Source of the DNA: Eubacteriales bacterium
Lineage (GTDB): Bacteria; Bacillota_A; Clostridia; Christensenellales; Aristaeellaceae
NCBI GenBank assembly: GCA_029974035.1
Contig: JARKQG010000035.1
Coordinates: 1 to 61,314, forward strand
Length of the DNA stretch: 61,314 nucleotides
Direction of reading: 5' to 3'
Positions 35,980-44,687 of this stretch are shown here, piece after piece. Position numbers and translations under genes: made by a program. Position 1 is the stretch's first letter. Each line of letters begins with the position of its first letter. Below the pieces are notes generated by a model. It saw nothing but the letters and a program-made list of their open reading frames with translations. It was not told where the DNA came from and searched no databases.

Positions 35980-37104
35980 TCAGTTTGCCCAGGCGTCCTC
36001 CGGCAGCAGATCGGCCGGAACGGTGGACGCAGGCGTGGGCGCCGCCTCGGGCTGGCCGCTCTCGCCGGGGATGGTTTCGTCGGGCATGGCGGTGGGCCAG
36101 TTCCATATCGCATCGTCGGGCTGCAGCGTGGCGGCGGCGTCGGGGTTTATGGTGGGCTCCGCCGACGGCGTGGGCACCGGCGTGGGCCTGGGCGACGGCG
36201 TGGGGATGGCCGGCAGCTCCTCCGGGATGCTCTCGACCACGGTGCGCAGCACCAGCACTTCCTCGATGTGCTGGAAGTCCACCGACGGCATGACCACAAT
36301 GTATCGCTCGGAGCTGTCCTGCTCGCGGGAAACCGCCGTCACCGTACCCACCTTGATGCCCTTGGGAAACAGCGTATCGACGCCGGAGGTCAGCACCACG
36401 TCGCCCGGCGTCACGTCGGAAACCGCCCGCAGGTAGTACATGTTGCACTCCGGGGTTTCGGAATCGACCTCGATCTTGCCGCGCATCACGCCGTTGTCGC
36501 GGGTGCGCTCGATCAGGCATGCGACGGCGGAGCGGGAATCGATCAGGCTCAGCACCTTGGCGTAATTCGCGCCCACCTCGTAGATGCGCCCCACCAGCCC
36601 GTCGCCGGTGACAACGGCCATGTTCTGCTGAATGCCGCTGGTGGTGCCCACGTTGATGGTGAAGGTGTCAAACCACACGCCCGGGTTGCGGGCGATCACC
36701 TTCGCGTAGATTCTGTCCTCGCCGGGAGCGCTCTCCTTTGCGTCCAGCAGGCTCTTGAGCCGGTCGTTTTCAAGGGCCTCCTCCTGAAGCCCCACGATCT
36801 GGAGCTTGAGATCGGTGATCTCGCGGCGCGCGTCCTCCAGGTCCTCGCCCATCTTGAAGTAATTCCGGACGCCGGTGGTCACATCCCTCAGGTAGGTGGT
36901 GGCGGCATCCACCGCGCCAACCACCGGCGAAAAGAGCGTTCCCACCGCGTTCTCCGCGATGGACACGCGGCCGGGTTCGCGCATCACCAGGAAGAAGAGC
37001 AGCGCCGCGACCGCCGCCAGCACCAGCGCGCCAAAGGCGATCCGGCCCCAGCGGCCGCTTTTTTTCTTTTTTTGCCCAATGCGCGGTTTGACCGTTCTGG
37101 CCAT
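35980..37104 (-). CDS. mreC: Rod shape-determining protein MreC
   Basis: A 374-residue protein with one N-terminal membrane helix (residues 22-42), a coiled coil (about 75-115) and two beta-barrel domains containing NPGVWFDTFTINVG and VLTSGVDTLFPKGIKVGTV. The last 85 residues are a Pro/Thr/Glu-rich tail (PTPSPRPTPVPTPS), longer than in most MreC. It forms filaments outside the membrane that organise PBP2 and RodA. Confidence 0.92.
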   Translation of the reverse strand: MARTVKPRIGQKKKKSGRWGRIAFGALVLAAVAALLFFLVMREPGRVSIAENAVGTLFSPVVGAVDAATTYLRDVTTGVRNYFKMGEDLEDARREITDLKLQIVGLQEEALENDRLKSLLDAKESAPGEDRIYAKVIARNPGVWFDTFTINVGTTSGIQQNMAVVTGDGLVGRIYEVGANYAKVLSLIDSRSAVACLIERTRDNGVMRGKIEVDSETPECNMYYLRAVSDVTPGDVVLTSGVDTLFPKGIKVGTVTAVSREQDSSERYIVVMPSVDFQHIEEVLVLRTVVESIPEELPAIPTPSPRPTPVPTPSAEPTINPDAAATLQPDDAIWNWPTAMPDETIPGESGQPEAAPTPASTVPADLLPEDAWAN

Positions 37105-37141
37105 CGTTCACTTCTCCCTCGGAACCAAATGCGGATCGCGC

Positions 37142-38308
37142 CTAACCCTCCACCGAGCCCGCTTCCCCGGCGAGCGCCAGCAGCTGGTCGTCCTCCGCCA
37201 GGCGGCCCATGCCCAGCGCCACGTCGTCCTGCGGATGCTCGTCTACGGAGACGGGCATTTCCAGCTTCGCCGCCAGAAGCTCCGCCAGCCCGTGCATCAG
37301 CGCGCCGCCGCCCGAAAGCCGGATGCCGTCCTCCGCGATGTCGGCGGCCATCTCCGCCGGCACGCGGCCGACGGCGTCGCGCATCGCGTCCACCAGCGTG
37401 CGGATCGGGTCCCGCAGCGAAAGCGCGAGCTCCCGCGTGGTGATGGGCACGGTGATGGGTTTTCCGGTTCTGGCGTCCCGGCCCTTGAGCAGCACCGTCT
37501 CCCCCACCGTTTCGCCCGGCGCGACGGCGTAGGTGGGAAAGCGCGTCGCCATCGCCTCGGCGTCCTCGGACGCCTCCAGGCGGGCGAATTCGCTGAGCTC
37601 AAAGGGCTCCAGGTCCTCCGGGTCGTCGCTGTCCACGTCGTAATCCGGCAGGAGGGCCGAGCCAATGTCGCACTTGAGGTCCTCCGCGGTGCGAAGGCCG
37701 ATGAGCACGTTCTTTTTCCGGCGGACAAAACGCACGATGGCCTCGTCAAAGGCGAGGCTCCCGGTGCGCATGGACCGGGCCGCCACCACGGCGCCCATCG
37801 ATATGACCGCGATCTCCGTGGTGCCGCCGCCCAGCGTCACGATCATCGCGGCCCGGGGCGTGTCCACCGTGAGCCCGGAGCCCAGCGCCGCCGCCAGCGG
37901 CGCGCGCACCAGCATGGGGCTTCTGGCGCCGGTGAGCTTGGCCACCTGCATCAGCGCGTCCTTTTCCACCTTCGTCAGCCCCTGGGGCATGCTCATCATC
38001 AGCTGCGTCTTGTCCAGCGACTTTCTGCGCCCAATCACCTTTTCGCAAAGCGCCAGCGTCAGCAGGGTGGCCATGTCCACGTCCGTCACGGCGCCGTCCA
38101 TCACCGGGGAGACCAGCACGGCCTCGCCCGACGATCGGCCCAGCATCGCCTTTGCCTCGTGCCCGATGGCGATGACGCTCTCCGGGTCGGCCCGAAGCGC
38201 CAGCACGGCACTGGGCTCGCGCAGCACAATCCCCTCGCCGCCGAGATACACGGTGGTATTGCTGGAGCCCAGGTCGATGGCGAGAAAGTTGCCGGTCATC
38301 AGGCCCAT
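37142..38308 (-). CDS. mreB: MreB-type actin homologue with altered nucleotide site
   Basis: The shape-determining actin homologue, 388 residues against about 340 usually. Phosphate loop 1 (IDLGSSNTTVYL, 11-22) and the adenosine motif (RLSGGGALMHGL) are present. Two normally invariant positions differ: the EEP catalytic glutamate reads R135-A136-P137, and the aspartate of DIGGGTT is T158 in VTLGGGTTE. Residues 222-266 are an extra, mostly acidic segment after CDIGSALLP. Its place between maf and mreC is the normal mreB place. The changes suggest loss or strong change of ATP hydrolysis, and another MreB may exist elsewhere. GGGAGG lies eight bases before the ATG. Confidence 0.85.
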   Translation of the reverse strand: MGLMTGNFLAIDLGSSNTTVYLGGEGIVLREPSAVLALRADPESVIAIGHEAKAMLGRSSGEAVLVSPVMDGAVTDVDMATLLTLALCEKVIGRRKSLDKTQLMMSMPQGLTKVEKDALMQVAKLTGARSPMLVRAPLAAALGSGLTVDTPRAAMIVTLGGGTTEIAVISMGAVVAARSMRTGSLAFDEAIVRFVRRKKNVLIGLRTAEDLKCDIGSALLPDYDVDSDDPEDLEPFELSEFARLEASEDAEAMATRFPTYAVAPGETVGETVLLKGRDARTGKPITVPITTRELALSLRDPIRTLVDAMRDAVGRVPAEMAADIAEDGIRLSGGGALMHGLAELLAAKLEMPVSVDEHPQDDVALGMGRLAEDDQLLALAGEAGSVEG

Positions 38309-38327
38309 GAACGCGCCCTCCCGAAGT

Positions 38328-38912
38328 TTACTGGTATTTTTCAAGGATCAGGCCCACGGAGTTCACCGGAAGGCCCATCACGTTTTCAAAGGAACCGCTG
38401 ACGGATTCCACAAAGGCCGCCGCGCCGCCCTGTATGCCGTAGGCGCCCGCCTTGTCCATCGGCTCGCCGGTGGCGACATAGGCGGCAATTTCGCCCTCCG
38501 TCAGCGGGCGGAAGGAAACGCCCGTGCGCTCCGCGTGCACCGTCTGCCGGCCGGTGGCCGCGTCCATCACGCAGACGCCGGTAAACACCTCGTGCTCTCG
38601 GCCGGAGAGGCGGCGGAGCATTCCCCGCGCCTCGGCCTCGTCCGCGGGCTTGCCCAGCGCCCGGCCGTCCACCGCCACCAGCGTGTCCGCCGCCAGCACC
38701 ACGCCCTCGGAAAGGCCGGCCGCCGCGGCCTCGGCCTTGCGCTTCGCCAGAATCATGACGGCCTGCCGGGGCGGGGCGTTTACGCCCTCGTCCACCTCCG
38801 GCGCGAGCACCTGAAACGAATAGCCCATCTTCTCCAGCAGCGCCCGCCGCCGGGGAGACCCGGATGCCAATATAAGTCTTTGACGCGGTTTGGGCGGATC
38901 CGGTTTCGGCAC
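38328..38912 (-). CDS. maf: Maf family nucleotide pyrophosphatase
   Basis: A 194-residue house-cleaning enzyme that hydrolyses non-canonical or modified NTPs (dTTP/UTP type in Firmicutes). Motifs are LASGSPRRRALLEKMG at residues 13-28, the central AADTLVAVDGRALGKP and KAGAYGIQGGAA. The start is a GTG at 38912 with GGGAGGG six bases upstream. It heads the mre operon, as in B. subtilis and many clostridia, where it is linked to septum control. Confidence 0.92.
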   Translation of the reverse strand: MPKPDPPKPRQRLILASGSPRRRALLEKMGYSFQVLAPEVDEGVNAPPRQAVMILAKRKAEAAAAGLSEGVVLAADTLVAVDGRALGKPADEAEARGMLRRLSGREHEVFTGVCVMDAATGRQTVHAERTGVSFRPLTEGEIAAYVATGEPMDKAGAYGIQGGAAAFVESVSGSFENVMGLPVNSVGLILEKYQ

Positions 38913-38946
38913 GTCAATCCCTCCCGGGCCAAAAATCGCTTCTAGA

Positions 38947-38975
38947 ATTATAGCACACTTGGCCCCGGTTGGAAA
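38947..38975 (-). promoter_or_regulatory. Promoter of the maf-mreBCD-mrdA-minD-rodA operon
   Basis: On the minus strand TTTCCA (38975-38970) and an extended -10 TGCTATAAT (box 38952-38947) are 17 bases apart. Only the -35 box is weak. Confidence 0.65.
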
Positions 38976-39111
38976 CCGCGGCCGTTCCCGGGCCGGAAAT
39001 TTGTCATGTTGATAACACAATGGCCCAAATCAAGCCAATAAAATGGAAGCAAAAACCGGCGCGCGACGCCCTTTGCGCCCGCACATTTACCCGAAAATTA
39101 CGCCCGGCGCA

Positions 39112-39140
39112 TTGACATTGCGTCGCCTCCGCGTTACAAT
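39112..39140 (+). promoter_or_regulatory. Promoter of the lysine riboswitch and amino-acid ABC operon
   Basis: TTGACA (39112-39117) and TACAAT (39135-39140) are separated by 17 bases. Transcription should start near 39147, about 30 bases before the riboswitch. Confidence 0.82.
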
Positions 39141-39178
39141 AATGAAAAATGAATTATTGAGAATTGAATTATTCATTC

Positions 39179-39400
39179 GGATAGAGGCGCGGGCCTCAAC
39201 AGTAGCGCGGAAACAGCCCCTCAAAGGGCCGGGACGTCCGCGGGAAAGGGTGGCCCGCCGAAGTTGTTCCCCGTTTGAGCGCGGAACGGCTGGACGCCGG
39301 CAGAACATGTCTGCGTCTGTCACAATGGTTTCATTGTGGAGCGCTATCGCCTACGCCGTAACGGGACGGCCGAAGTGATTGGGCTTCGGCCGTCATTTTA
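39179..39400 (+). promoter_or_regulatory. Lysine riboswitch (L box) with terminator platform
   Basis: The aptamer runs from GATAGAGGCGCG (39180) to GTGGAGCGCTATC (39336-39348), whose ends pair as helix P1. Conserved core pieces are AGTA after the first arm, GGGTGG-CC-GCCGAAGT near 39248 and CTGCGTCTGTCACAATG near 39311. The expression platform is a perfect 11-bp hairpin, GACGGCCGAAG with CTTCGGCCGTC (39365-39394), followed by ATTTTAT. Lysine binding should favour the terminator and switch the transporter off. Confidence 0.93.
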
Positions 39401-39418
39401 TATCCGGGAGGGTTCACC

Positions 39419-40216
39419 ATGAAAAGAACGCTGGTACTGGTCCTCGCCGCAATGCTGATCCTCGCCGCCTGCGCGTCAGCCGAAACGCTGCGCGTCGGCA
39501 TGGAATGCGACTACGCGCCCTTCAACTGGACGCAGGCCGAGCCCAGCGACACCGCCGTGCCCATCGCCGCCGGCGGCTATGCCGACGGCTACGACGTGCG
39601 CATCGCCAAGCTGATCGCCGAGGGCCTGGGCATGGAACTGGAAGTGGTCAAGACTGCCTGGGACGGCCTGCCGATGGCGGTGCAGTCCGGCGATATCGAC
39701 GCCATCATCGCGGGCATGAGCCCCACCGCCGAGCGCCAGCAGACGCTGGACTTTTCCGATCCCTACTATGAAAGCGACCTGGTGGTCGTCGTGCGCAAGG
39801 ACGGCCCCTACGCCGCCGCCGCGAAGCTGGCGGATTTCACCGGCGCCCGGATCACCGGCCAGCTGAACACCTTCCACTACACCGTCATCGACCAGATTCC
39901 CGGCGTGGTCAAGGAAACCGCCATGGAGACCTTCCCGGCCATGATCGTGGCGCTGGGCGCCGGCGCCATCGACGGCTACGTGTCCGAACGCCCCGGCGCG
40001 ATGGCGGCGGTGGACGCCAACCCGGATTTGGCCTTTGTCACCTTCGCCGAGGGCGAGGGCTTTTCCGCCTCGCCGGAGGACGTGGCCGTGGCCGTGGGCC
40101 TCAAAAAAGGCAGCGAGCTGACCGCAAAGATCAACGAGATCCTGGCCGGCATCACCAAGGAGGACCGCCTGGCGCTGATGGACGCGTGCATCGCCGCCCA
40201 GCCGCTCTCCGCCTGA
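39419..40216 (+). CDS. Amino-acid ABC transporter substrate-binding protein, probably lysine-specific
   Basis: A 265-residue receptor of the polar amino-acid (SBP_bac_3) family. The leader ends in ILAAC, a usable lipobox at C18, unlike the other receptors of the window. The binding lobes show LRVGMECDYAPFNW, GYDVRIAKLIAEGLG and AGMSPTAERQQTLDFSDPYY, where the arginine normally holds the ligand carboxylate. The lysine riboswitch directly upstream supports lysine as substrate. GGGAGG precedes the ATG. Confidence 0.88.
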   Translation: MKRTLVLVLAAMLILAACASAETLRVGMECDYAPFNWTQAEPSDTAVPIAAGGYADGYDVRIAKLIAEGLGMELEVVKTAWDGLPMAVQSGDIDAIIAGMSPTAERQQTLDFSDPYYESDLVVVVRKDGPYAAAAKLADFTGARITGQLNTFHYTVIDQIPGVVKETAMETFPAMIVALGAGAIDGYVSERPGAMAAVDANPDLAFVTFAEGEGFSASPEDVAVAVGLKKGSELTAKINEILAGITKEDRLALMDACIAAQPLSA

Positions 40217-40231
40217 CGGGCGCGCGCCTCT

Positions 40232-40256
40232 GCCCGGCCGGCGTCGCCGGCCGGGC
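40232..40256 (+). other. Strong hairpin between receptor and permease genes
   Basis: GCCCGGCCGGC and GCCGGCCGGGC form a perfect 11-bp stem around GTC. It has no U-run. It sits after the receptor gene just as in the nucleoside operon and probably sets the receptor-to-transporter ratio. Confidence 0.55.
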
Positions 40257-40305
40257 TTCGTCCGTTTCGGCGGCCGCCGAGTAAATCAGCACGGAGGTTA
40301 TTTTG

Positions 40306-41085
40306 ATGCCCACCACCTTTTTCGGCTGGGTCGGCTACATCCTGAACCAGTACGGCTCGCTGTTTGTCAGCGGCACGGTCACCACGCTGGTGGTGGCGCT
40401 GACCGGGACGGTGCTGGGCTTTGGCATCGGCCTTCTGGTGGCGATCGCCCGCTCGACGGAAGCGTCGGACGGCGCGGGGCCCGCGGGGCGCGCGCTCATC
40501 CGGCTGTCCCACGGCCTTCTGGGCCTTTACATCGAGGTGTTCCGCGGCACGCCCATGATCGTCCAGGCGATGGTCATCTACTACGGCGCGATGCAGTACC
40601 TGGGGCTGCGGCTGCCCAACCTGGCGGCGGCCATCCTGATCGTATCCATCAACACCGGCGCCTACATGGCGGAGATCATCCGCGGCGGCATCATCTCCGT
40701 GGACGCGGGCCAGAGCGAGGCGGCCCGCTCCATCGGCATGACCCACTGGCAGACGATGACCAGCGTGGTGCTCCCCCAGGCCATCCGCAACATCATGCCC
40801 TCCATCGGCAACGAATTCATCGTCAACATCAAGGACTCCAGTGTGCTGAACGTGATCTCGGTCTCCGAACTGTTCTTCCAGTCGAAGTCCGCGGCGGGCA
40901 CCTACTTCCGGTACTTTGAGGTGTTCTTCATCACCGCGCTGATCTACCTGGCGCTGACCTACTCCATCACGCGGCTGCTCCGCTTCCTGGAGCGCAGGAT
41001 GGACGGCCCGGACAACTACACGTTCTTGGGCAGCGAGAGCGACTCCCGGTCGATCATCCGGGTTCACAGGGGGGCGGCAAAATGA
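40306..41085 (+). CDS. Amino-acid ABC transporter permease (HisM/GlnP type)
   Basis: A 259-residue permease with about five membrane helices and the family motif [23 protein letters not shown], followed by the EAA loop [22 protein letters not shown]. The ATG at 40306 has GGAGG eight bases upstream and is preferred over the TTG one codon before. It overlaps the ATPase gene as ATGA. Confidence 0.9.
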   Translation: MPTTFFGWVGYILNQYGSLFVSGTVTTLVVALTGTVLGFGIGLLVAIARSTEASDGAGPAGRALIRLSHGLLGLYIEVFRGTPMIVQAMVIYYGAMQYLGLRLPNLAAAILIVSINTGAYMAEIIRGGIISVDAGQSEAARSIGMTHWQTMTSVVLPQAIRNIMPSIGNEFIVNIKDSSVLNVISVSELFFQSKSAAGTYFRYFEVFFITALIYLALTYSITRLLRFLERRMDGPDNYTFLGSESDSRSIIRVHRGAAK

Positions 41086-41852
41086 CGGAGCCGATCATCT
41101 GCGTCGAGCACCTGAAAAAGCGCTTCGGCGACCACGAGGTGCTCTTTGACGTCAACTTTGAGGCCGCGAAGGGCGACGTGGTGTGCATCATCGGCGCATC
41201 CGGCAGCGGCAAATCCACGCTGCTCCGGTGCATCAACCTCCTGGAAAAGCCCACCGCCGGCCGCATCGCCTACCACGGCCGGGACATTCAGGACGGCAGC
41301 GTGCCCCTGGCGGAATACCACGCCAAGGTGGGCATGGTGTTCCAGTCCTTCAACCTGTTCCACAACATGACGGCGCTGGAAAACTGCGTGATCGGCCAGA
41401 CGAAGGTGCTCAAGCGCGGCCGCACGGAGGCCGAGCAAAATGCGATGCTCTACCTGAACAAGGTGGGCATGGGGCCCTTTGTCCGGGCCAAGCCCCGGCA
41501 GCTCTCCGGCGGGCAGAAGCAGCGGGTGGCCATCGCCCGGGCGCTGGCCATGGACCCGGAGATGCTGCTCTTTGACGAGCCAACCAGCGCCCTCGATCCG
41601 GAGATGGTGGGCGAGGTGCTGGAGGTCATGCGCGACCTGGCCAGGAGCGGGCTGACCATGCTGGTGGTCACCCACGAGATGGCCTTCGCCCGGGACGTGG
41701 CCACGAAGGTTGTATTCATGGACGGCGGGCTGATCGTCGAGGAGGACGCCCCCGAGGCCATCTTCTCAAACCCCAGACACCCCCGGACGCGGGAATTTCT
41801 CGCGCGCATCCTCGCCCCGGGCGAGGCCCGGCTGCGGCCGGGCCTCGGCTGA
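41082..41852 (+). CDS. Amino-acid ABC transporter ATP-binding protein (GlnQ/HisP type)
   Basis: A 256-residue ATPase with Walker [11 protein letters not shown]-loop VFQSFNLF, signature LSGGQKQRV, Walker [13 protein letters not shown] and switch histidine VVTHEMAFA. The GlnQ-type MTALENC and PEAIFSNP stretches place it in the polar amino-acid group. It is the last gene under lysine riboswitch control. Confidence 0.93.
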   Translation: MTEPIICVEHLKKRFGDHEVLFDVNFEAAKGDVVCIIGASGSGKSTLLRCINLLEKPTAGRIAYHGRDIQDGSVPLAEYHAKVGMVFQSFNLFHNMTALENCVIGQTKVLKRGRTEAEQNAMLYLNKVGMGPFVRAKPRQLSGGQKQRVAIARALAMDPEMLLFDEPTSALDPEMVGEVLEVMRDLARSGLTMLVVTHEMAFARDVATKVVFMDGGLIVEEDAPEAIFSNPRHPRTREFLARILAPGEARLRPGLG

Positions 41853-41878
41853 GCGGCGCGCGGCAAGGAGGGAACCCC

Positions 41879-42343
41879 ATGCCGGCAATCGGAGATATGG
41901 CGCCGGACTTTACGCTGCCGGATCAGGCCGGAAGGCCCGTCCGCCTTTCGGACCATCGGGGCCGCAAGGTGGTTTTGTACTTCTACCCCAAGGACTTTAC
42001 CGCCGGCTGCGCCCGTCAGGCGGACGCGATGAACGCGCGCCGCGCGGAGATCGAGGCGCTGGGCGCGCGCATTCTGGGCGTCAGCCGCGACGGCGTGAAG
42101 TCCCACGAAAGATTTGCCGCCGCTCGCGGCCTTACCTTCCCCATCCTCGCCGACCCGGACCGCAGCGTCATCGATGCCTACGGCGTATTCCGTGAAAAGA
42201 CGATGTACGGCAAAAAGGTGATGGGCGTCGTCCGTACGGTGTTTGTGATCGACGAGGGCGGCACCATTGAGGCGGTGTTTGAAAAGGTCAAACCCGCCGA
42301 GAGCGCGGACGACGTGGTGCGCTACCTGTCCGGGGGCGCATAG
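41879..42343 (+). CDS. Peroxiredoxin, Bcp/PrxQ family
   Basis: A 154-residue thiol peroxidase that reduces hydroperoxides. The peroxidatic site is [14 protein letters not shown]; the cysteine is residue 42. The second cysteine found five residues later in E. coli Bcp is absent, so it is a 1-Cys form or uses another thiol. The arginine of the active site lies in [14 protein letters not shown] lies upstream of the ATG at 41879. Confidence 0.9.
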   Translation: MPAIGDMAPDFTLPDQAGRPVRLSDHRGRKVVLYFYPKDFTAGCARQADAMNARRAEIEALGARILGVSRDGVKSHERFAAARGLTFPILADPDRSVIDAYGVFREKTMYGKKVMGVVRTVFVIDEGGTIEAVFEKVKPAESADDVVRYLSGGA

Positions 42344-42384
42344 GCCGGCGGTTTCCGGGAAATACTGGGGGCGAGGTGAGTCCC

Positions 42385-42528
42385 TTGGCCAAGAAGGGCA
42401 TGAAGCGGATCGACCCCCGGAACCCCAAGCGCACGCAGATGGACCACTGGCAGAATCTTCCCAAAAACGACGCGGGCCCCGTGCCGGAGCACAGGGGCAA
42501 AAAGCCCGACGACCCGCCGACCCGCTGA
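42385..42528 (+). CDS. Small basic protein of 47 residues
   Basis: A short frame starting at TTG 42385 behind GAGGTGA. The product begins AKKGMKRIDPRNPKRTQMDH and ends in KKPDDPPTR; it is basic and rich in Pro, with no membrane segment. An alternative GTG start three codons earlier overlaps the ribosome site. I recall similar MAKKGMKRP-type small proteins in clostridia, of unknown role; this needs a search to confirm. Confidence 0.5.
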   Translation: MAKKGMKRIDPRNPKRTQMDHWQNLPKNDAGPVPEHRGKKPDDPPTR

Positions 42529-42583
42529 GCGGGCGGCAAACACCACGTGCAGACCCTCAACAAAGTTCCCACAGGGCTTCAAC

Positions 42584-42700
42584 CGTTCCCGGCGACCAGC
42601 GCGCCGGGAACGCGTTTGGTCCATCAGTGCGCACACGGATGGACCAAACAACCCCATACGTCAGCACACCGCCCGGAAATCCCGGGGGATTTCAGGTGTG
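42584..42700. repeat. Three consecutive hairpins in a gene-free stretch
   Basis: First, an 11-bp stem (42584-42594 with 42602-42612). Second, TTTGGTCCAT with ATGGACCAAA (42615-42648). Third, CACACC with GGTGTG (42665-42700) enclosing GAAATCCC with GGGATTTC. They fill the gap between the small protein gene and two terminators. The stretch may be a structured RNA or a decayed element; no family was recognised. Confidence 0.5.
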
Positions 42701-42717
42701 CGCAGCCACTTTCCTTC

Positions 42718-42748
42718 GCATCAAAAAACCCCGCAGGGTTTTTGATGC
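42718..42748. terminator. Bidirectional intrinsic terminator
   Basis: GCATCAAAAAACCC pairs with GGGTTTTTGATGC with one bulged A and a short loop. It has A-runs and T-runs on both strands and lies between the convergent small-protein and TlpA genes. Confidence 0.7.
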
Positions 42749-42754
42749 CCTGAC

Positions 42755-42786
42755 GCGGCGGCCCGTCCAAATGGACGGGCCGCCGC
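42755..42786. terminator. Perfect 14-bp GC-rich hairpin
   Basis: GCGGCGGCCCGTCC and GGACGGGCCGCCGC are exact complements around AAAT. There is no U-run. It follows the stop of the TlpA gene on the minus strand by about 33 bp. Confidence 0.5.
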
Positions 42787-42819
42787 GGTCGTCTGCGGGG
42801 GGCCGGGTTCCGACGCGCG

Positions 42820-43368
42820 TCAGGCGGCCTCAACCTCGGCCATCTTCTGTTCGATCACCTTTTTCCAATCGTCATAGCTCATGGAGCCGACGATCGCCTG
42901 GCCGACGATCTGGCCCTCCTGATCCACAAAGAAGCTGGTGGGGAATGCGGTGATGTAGTTCATCAGCATGGCGGTAATGGTGTCGTCGGGCAGCACGCTC
43001 GGGTACGCCGCGCCGGACTTCTCCGCGATCTCCTGACCCAGCGCCACGTTGTTCGGGTCCTGAACATCCTTCGTGCCCGCGTCGCCCAGGACGCCCAACA
43101 CCTGGAAGCCCTCAATCTCCTCATCCAGCTTCGCCAGATGCGGAATCTCTTCAATGCAGGGCGGGCAGAAGGTGGCCCACACGTTGACCATCGTCAGCTT
43201 GTTCTCGGCAAAGATGTTGCTGTCCACCGCGTTGCCGTCGATGTCCACCGTGGAGAACGCGCCGATGACGCTGTCCATGGGCGCGGGGGTGGCGGCGCTC
43301 TCGGCGACGACGGCGACGGCCGACGTTAGCACCGCCAGCACCAGCAAAAACAAAGCAGTTCTCTTCAT
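42820..43368 (-). CDS. TlpA/ResA-like secreted thioredoxin-fold protein
   Basis: A 182-residue extracytoplasmic thiol protein. Residues 1-23 are a signal peptide or anchor without a lipobox. The active site is TFCPPCIEEIPHL near residue 67, and the conserved cis-proline lies in AFPTSFFVD. The CPPC motif suits a reductant or a disulfide carrier. The ATG at 43368 has AAAGGTGG upstream. No CcdA-type electron donor gene is next to it. Confidence 0.87.
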   Translation of the reverse strand: MKRTALFLLVLAVLTSAVAVVAESAATPAPMDSVIGAFSTVDIDGNAVDSNIFAENKLTMVNVWATFCPPCIEEIPHLAKLDEEIEGFQVLGVLGDAGTKDVQDPNNVALGQEIAEKSGAAYPSVLPDDTITAMLMNYITAFPTSFFVDQEGQIVGQAIVGSMSYDDWKKVIEQKMAEVEAA

Positions 43369-43409
43369 GAAGTTTCCACCTTTCCCGGTTGTTGATAGGG
43401 ATATACCCG

Positions 43410-44684
43410 CTACAGCAGATTTCCAAACACCGCGTACTGGAGCGCGCAGTAGACCGTGCCGAGGACCAAAATCCCCCCGATGGCCGCCCGTGCCCAGCGG
43501 CGGCGGGCGAGAAGCACGAGCATCGGGTAGAGGGCGTACATGGCCATCAGATAGCGCGGACCCGAAAGCAGCCACGTGGGCGAGAACGAGATCCACGCGT
43601 ACACCAGCGCGTAGGCGCCATCCGCCGGGTGCGCGCGCCGGCACGTCCGGCACATCACCGCGAGGCCCATGACGATGGCGGCCAGCTGCGGAATCCAGAT
43701 TCCCAGCCTCGCGCCGGTGCCGTCATAGTGCAGCGCGTTTTCCAGCGTGTAGGACAGGGTGTTCCACAGGCTGCCCATGGTCTGGCTCCAATGCTCCCGC
43801 TGGTAGATCAGAAACTGGAACGGATTGCCCGAAATGCGCCAGTTGAGCGCCAGATACGCCACAAACCCCAGCGCAATCAGCGATACCTGCCCCGCGCGAA
43901 GCGCGAGGCGTGCCGGGCGGGGCCTGCCCTCCCGCGCCTCCAGAAGCATCGCCTCATAAAACACCGGAATGGTGACGATCAGGCCCTGAATGCGGGAGGC
44001 GCCGGCCAGCGCGCCCAGCGCCACCGCCAGCCAGATTTTCCGCCTTCGGGCCGCCAGCACGGAAAGGAGCGTCAGCATCAGAAAAATTGATTCGCTGTAT
44101 GGGATGGACAGGTACAGCGACGTGGGGAACAAAAGCAGCGCGCGCACCGCGTCCCGCGCACCCCGGTCGTCCAGCTGCGGCCGCGCGAGCGCATACAGCG
44201 CCCGGCAGGAAATCAGGAGAAATATGTTGGAAAGGACCGTCGCGGCCAGGGCCGCGTTTCCGCCGAAGAGCGGCAGCACCAGGCGCACCGCCAGCGGATA
44301 GAGCGGATAGAACACCAGGTGGAACCGGGGATCGCCCTCGTTGACGTACCAGTTTTCGGCAAGGCCCAGGTAGTGGCTGGCGTCCCAGCGCACCCAAAAG
44401 GCGCCGGGGTTTGCCAGATAACTCCCCGCCTGCCCGGCGGCGGCGCAGCCGGCCAGCGCGATGAGATACAAAAAAAGCCTCGTGGCAAGCACCCACGCGG
44501 CGATCCAGCCCCAAAGCCGCAGGCGGTCACCCGGCGCCGAGCGGGTCGGCAACGCCTCCGGCAGGGCGTTTCCGGCTCGGAGTGGCAGAAAATACCGATA
44601 CAGATATACGACGAGCAGCGCGGCCGCCGCCAGGGTCCCCGCGGCGGGCAGCACGACGCCCAGCACTTTTTCAAATTCCCGCAT
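43410..44684 (-). CDS. Polytopic membrane glycosyltransferase, PIG-V/mannosyltransferase-like
   Basis: A 424-residue membrane protein with ten or more helices. The first outer loop carries FWVRWDASHYLGLAENWYV, the W-D-H pattern of lipid-linked-sugar transferases of the GT-C type (PF04188-like). PSLYLSIPYSESIFL and WLLSGPRYLMAMYALYP agree with that family. It should move a sugar from a polyprenyl phosphate onto an envelope component; the acceptor is unknown. It lies 3 bp after the P-loop gene. Confidence 0.75.
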   Translation of the reverse strand: MREFEKVLGVVLPAAGTLAAAALLVVYLYRYFLPLRAGNALPEALPTRSAPGDRLRLWGWIAAWVLATRLFLYLIALAGCAAAGQAGSYLANPGAFWVRWDASHYLGLAENWYVNEGDPRFHLVFYPLYPLAVRLVLPLFGGNAALAATVLSNIFLLISCRALYALARPQLDDRGARDAVRALLLFPTSLYLSIPYSESIFLMLTLLSVLAARRRKIWLAVALGALAGASRIQGLIVTIPVFYEAMLLEAREGRPRPARLALRAGQVSLIALGFVAYLALNWRISGNPFQFLIYQREHWSQTMGSLWNTLSYTLENALHYDGTGARLGIWIPQLAAIVMGLAVMCRTCRRAHPADGAYALVYAWISFSPTWLLSGPRYLMAMYALYPMLVLLARRRWARAAIGGILVLGTVYCALQYAVFGNLL

Positions 44685-44687
44685 GTG

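Noticed and set aside
42361..42528. Start of the small basic protein at GTG 42376
   Set aside because: The GTG lies inside the GAGGTGA ribosome site; the TTG at 42385 has the right spacing.
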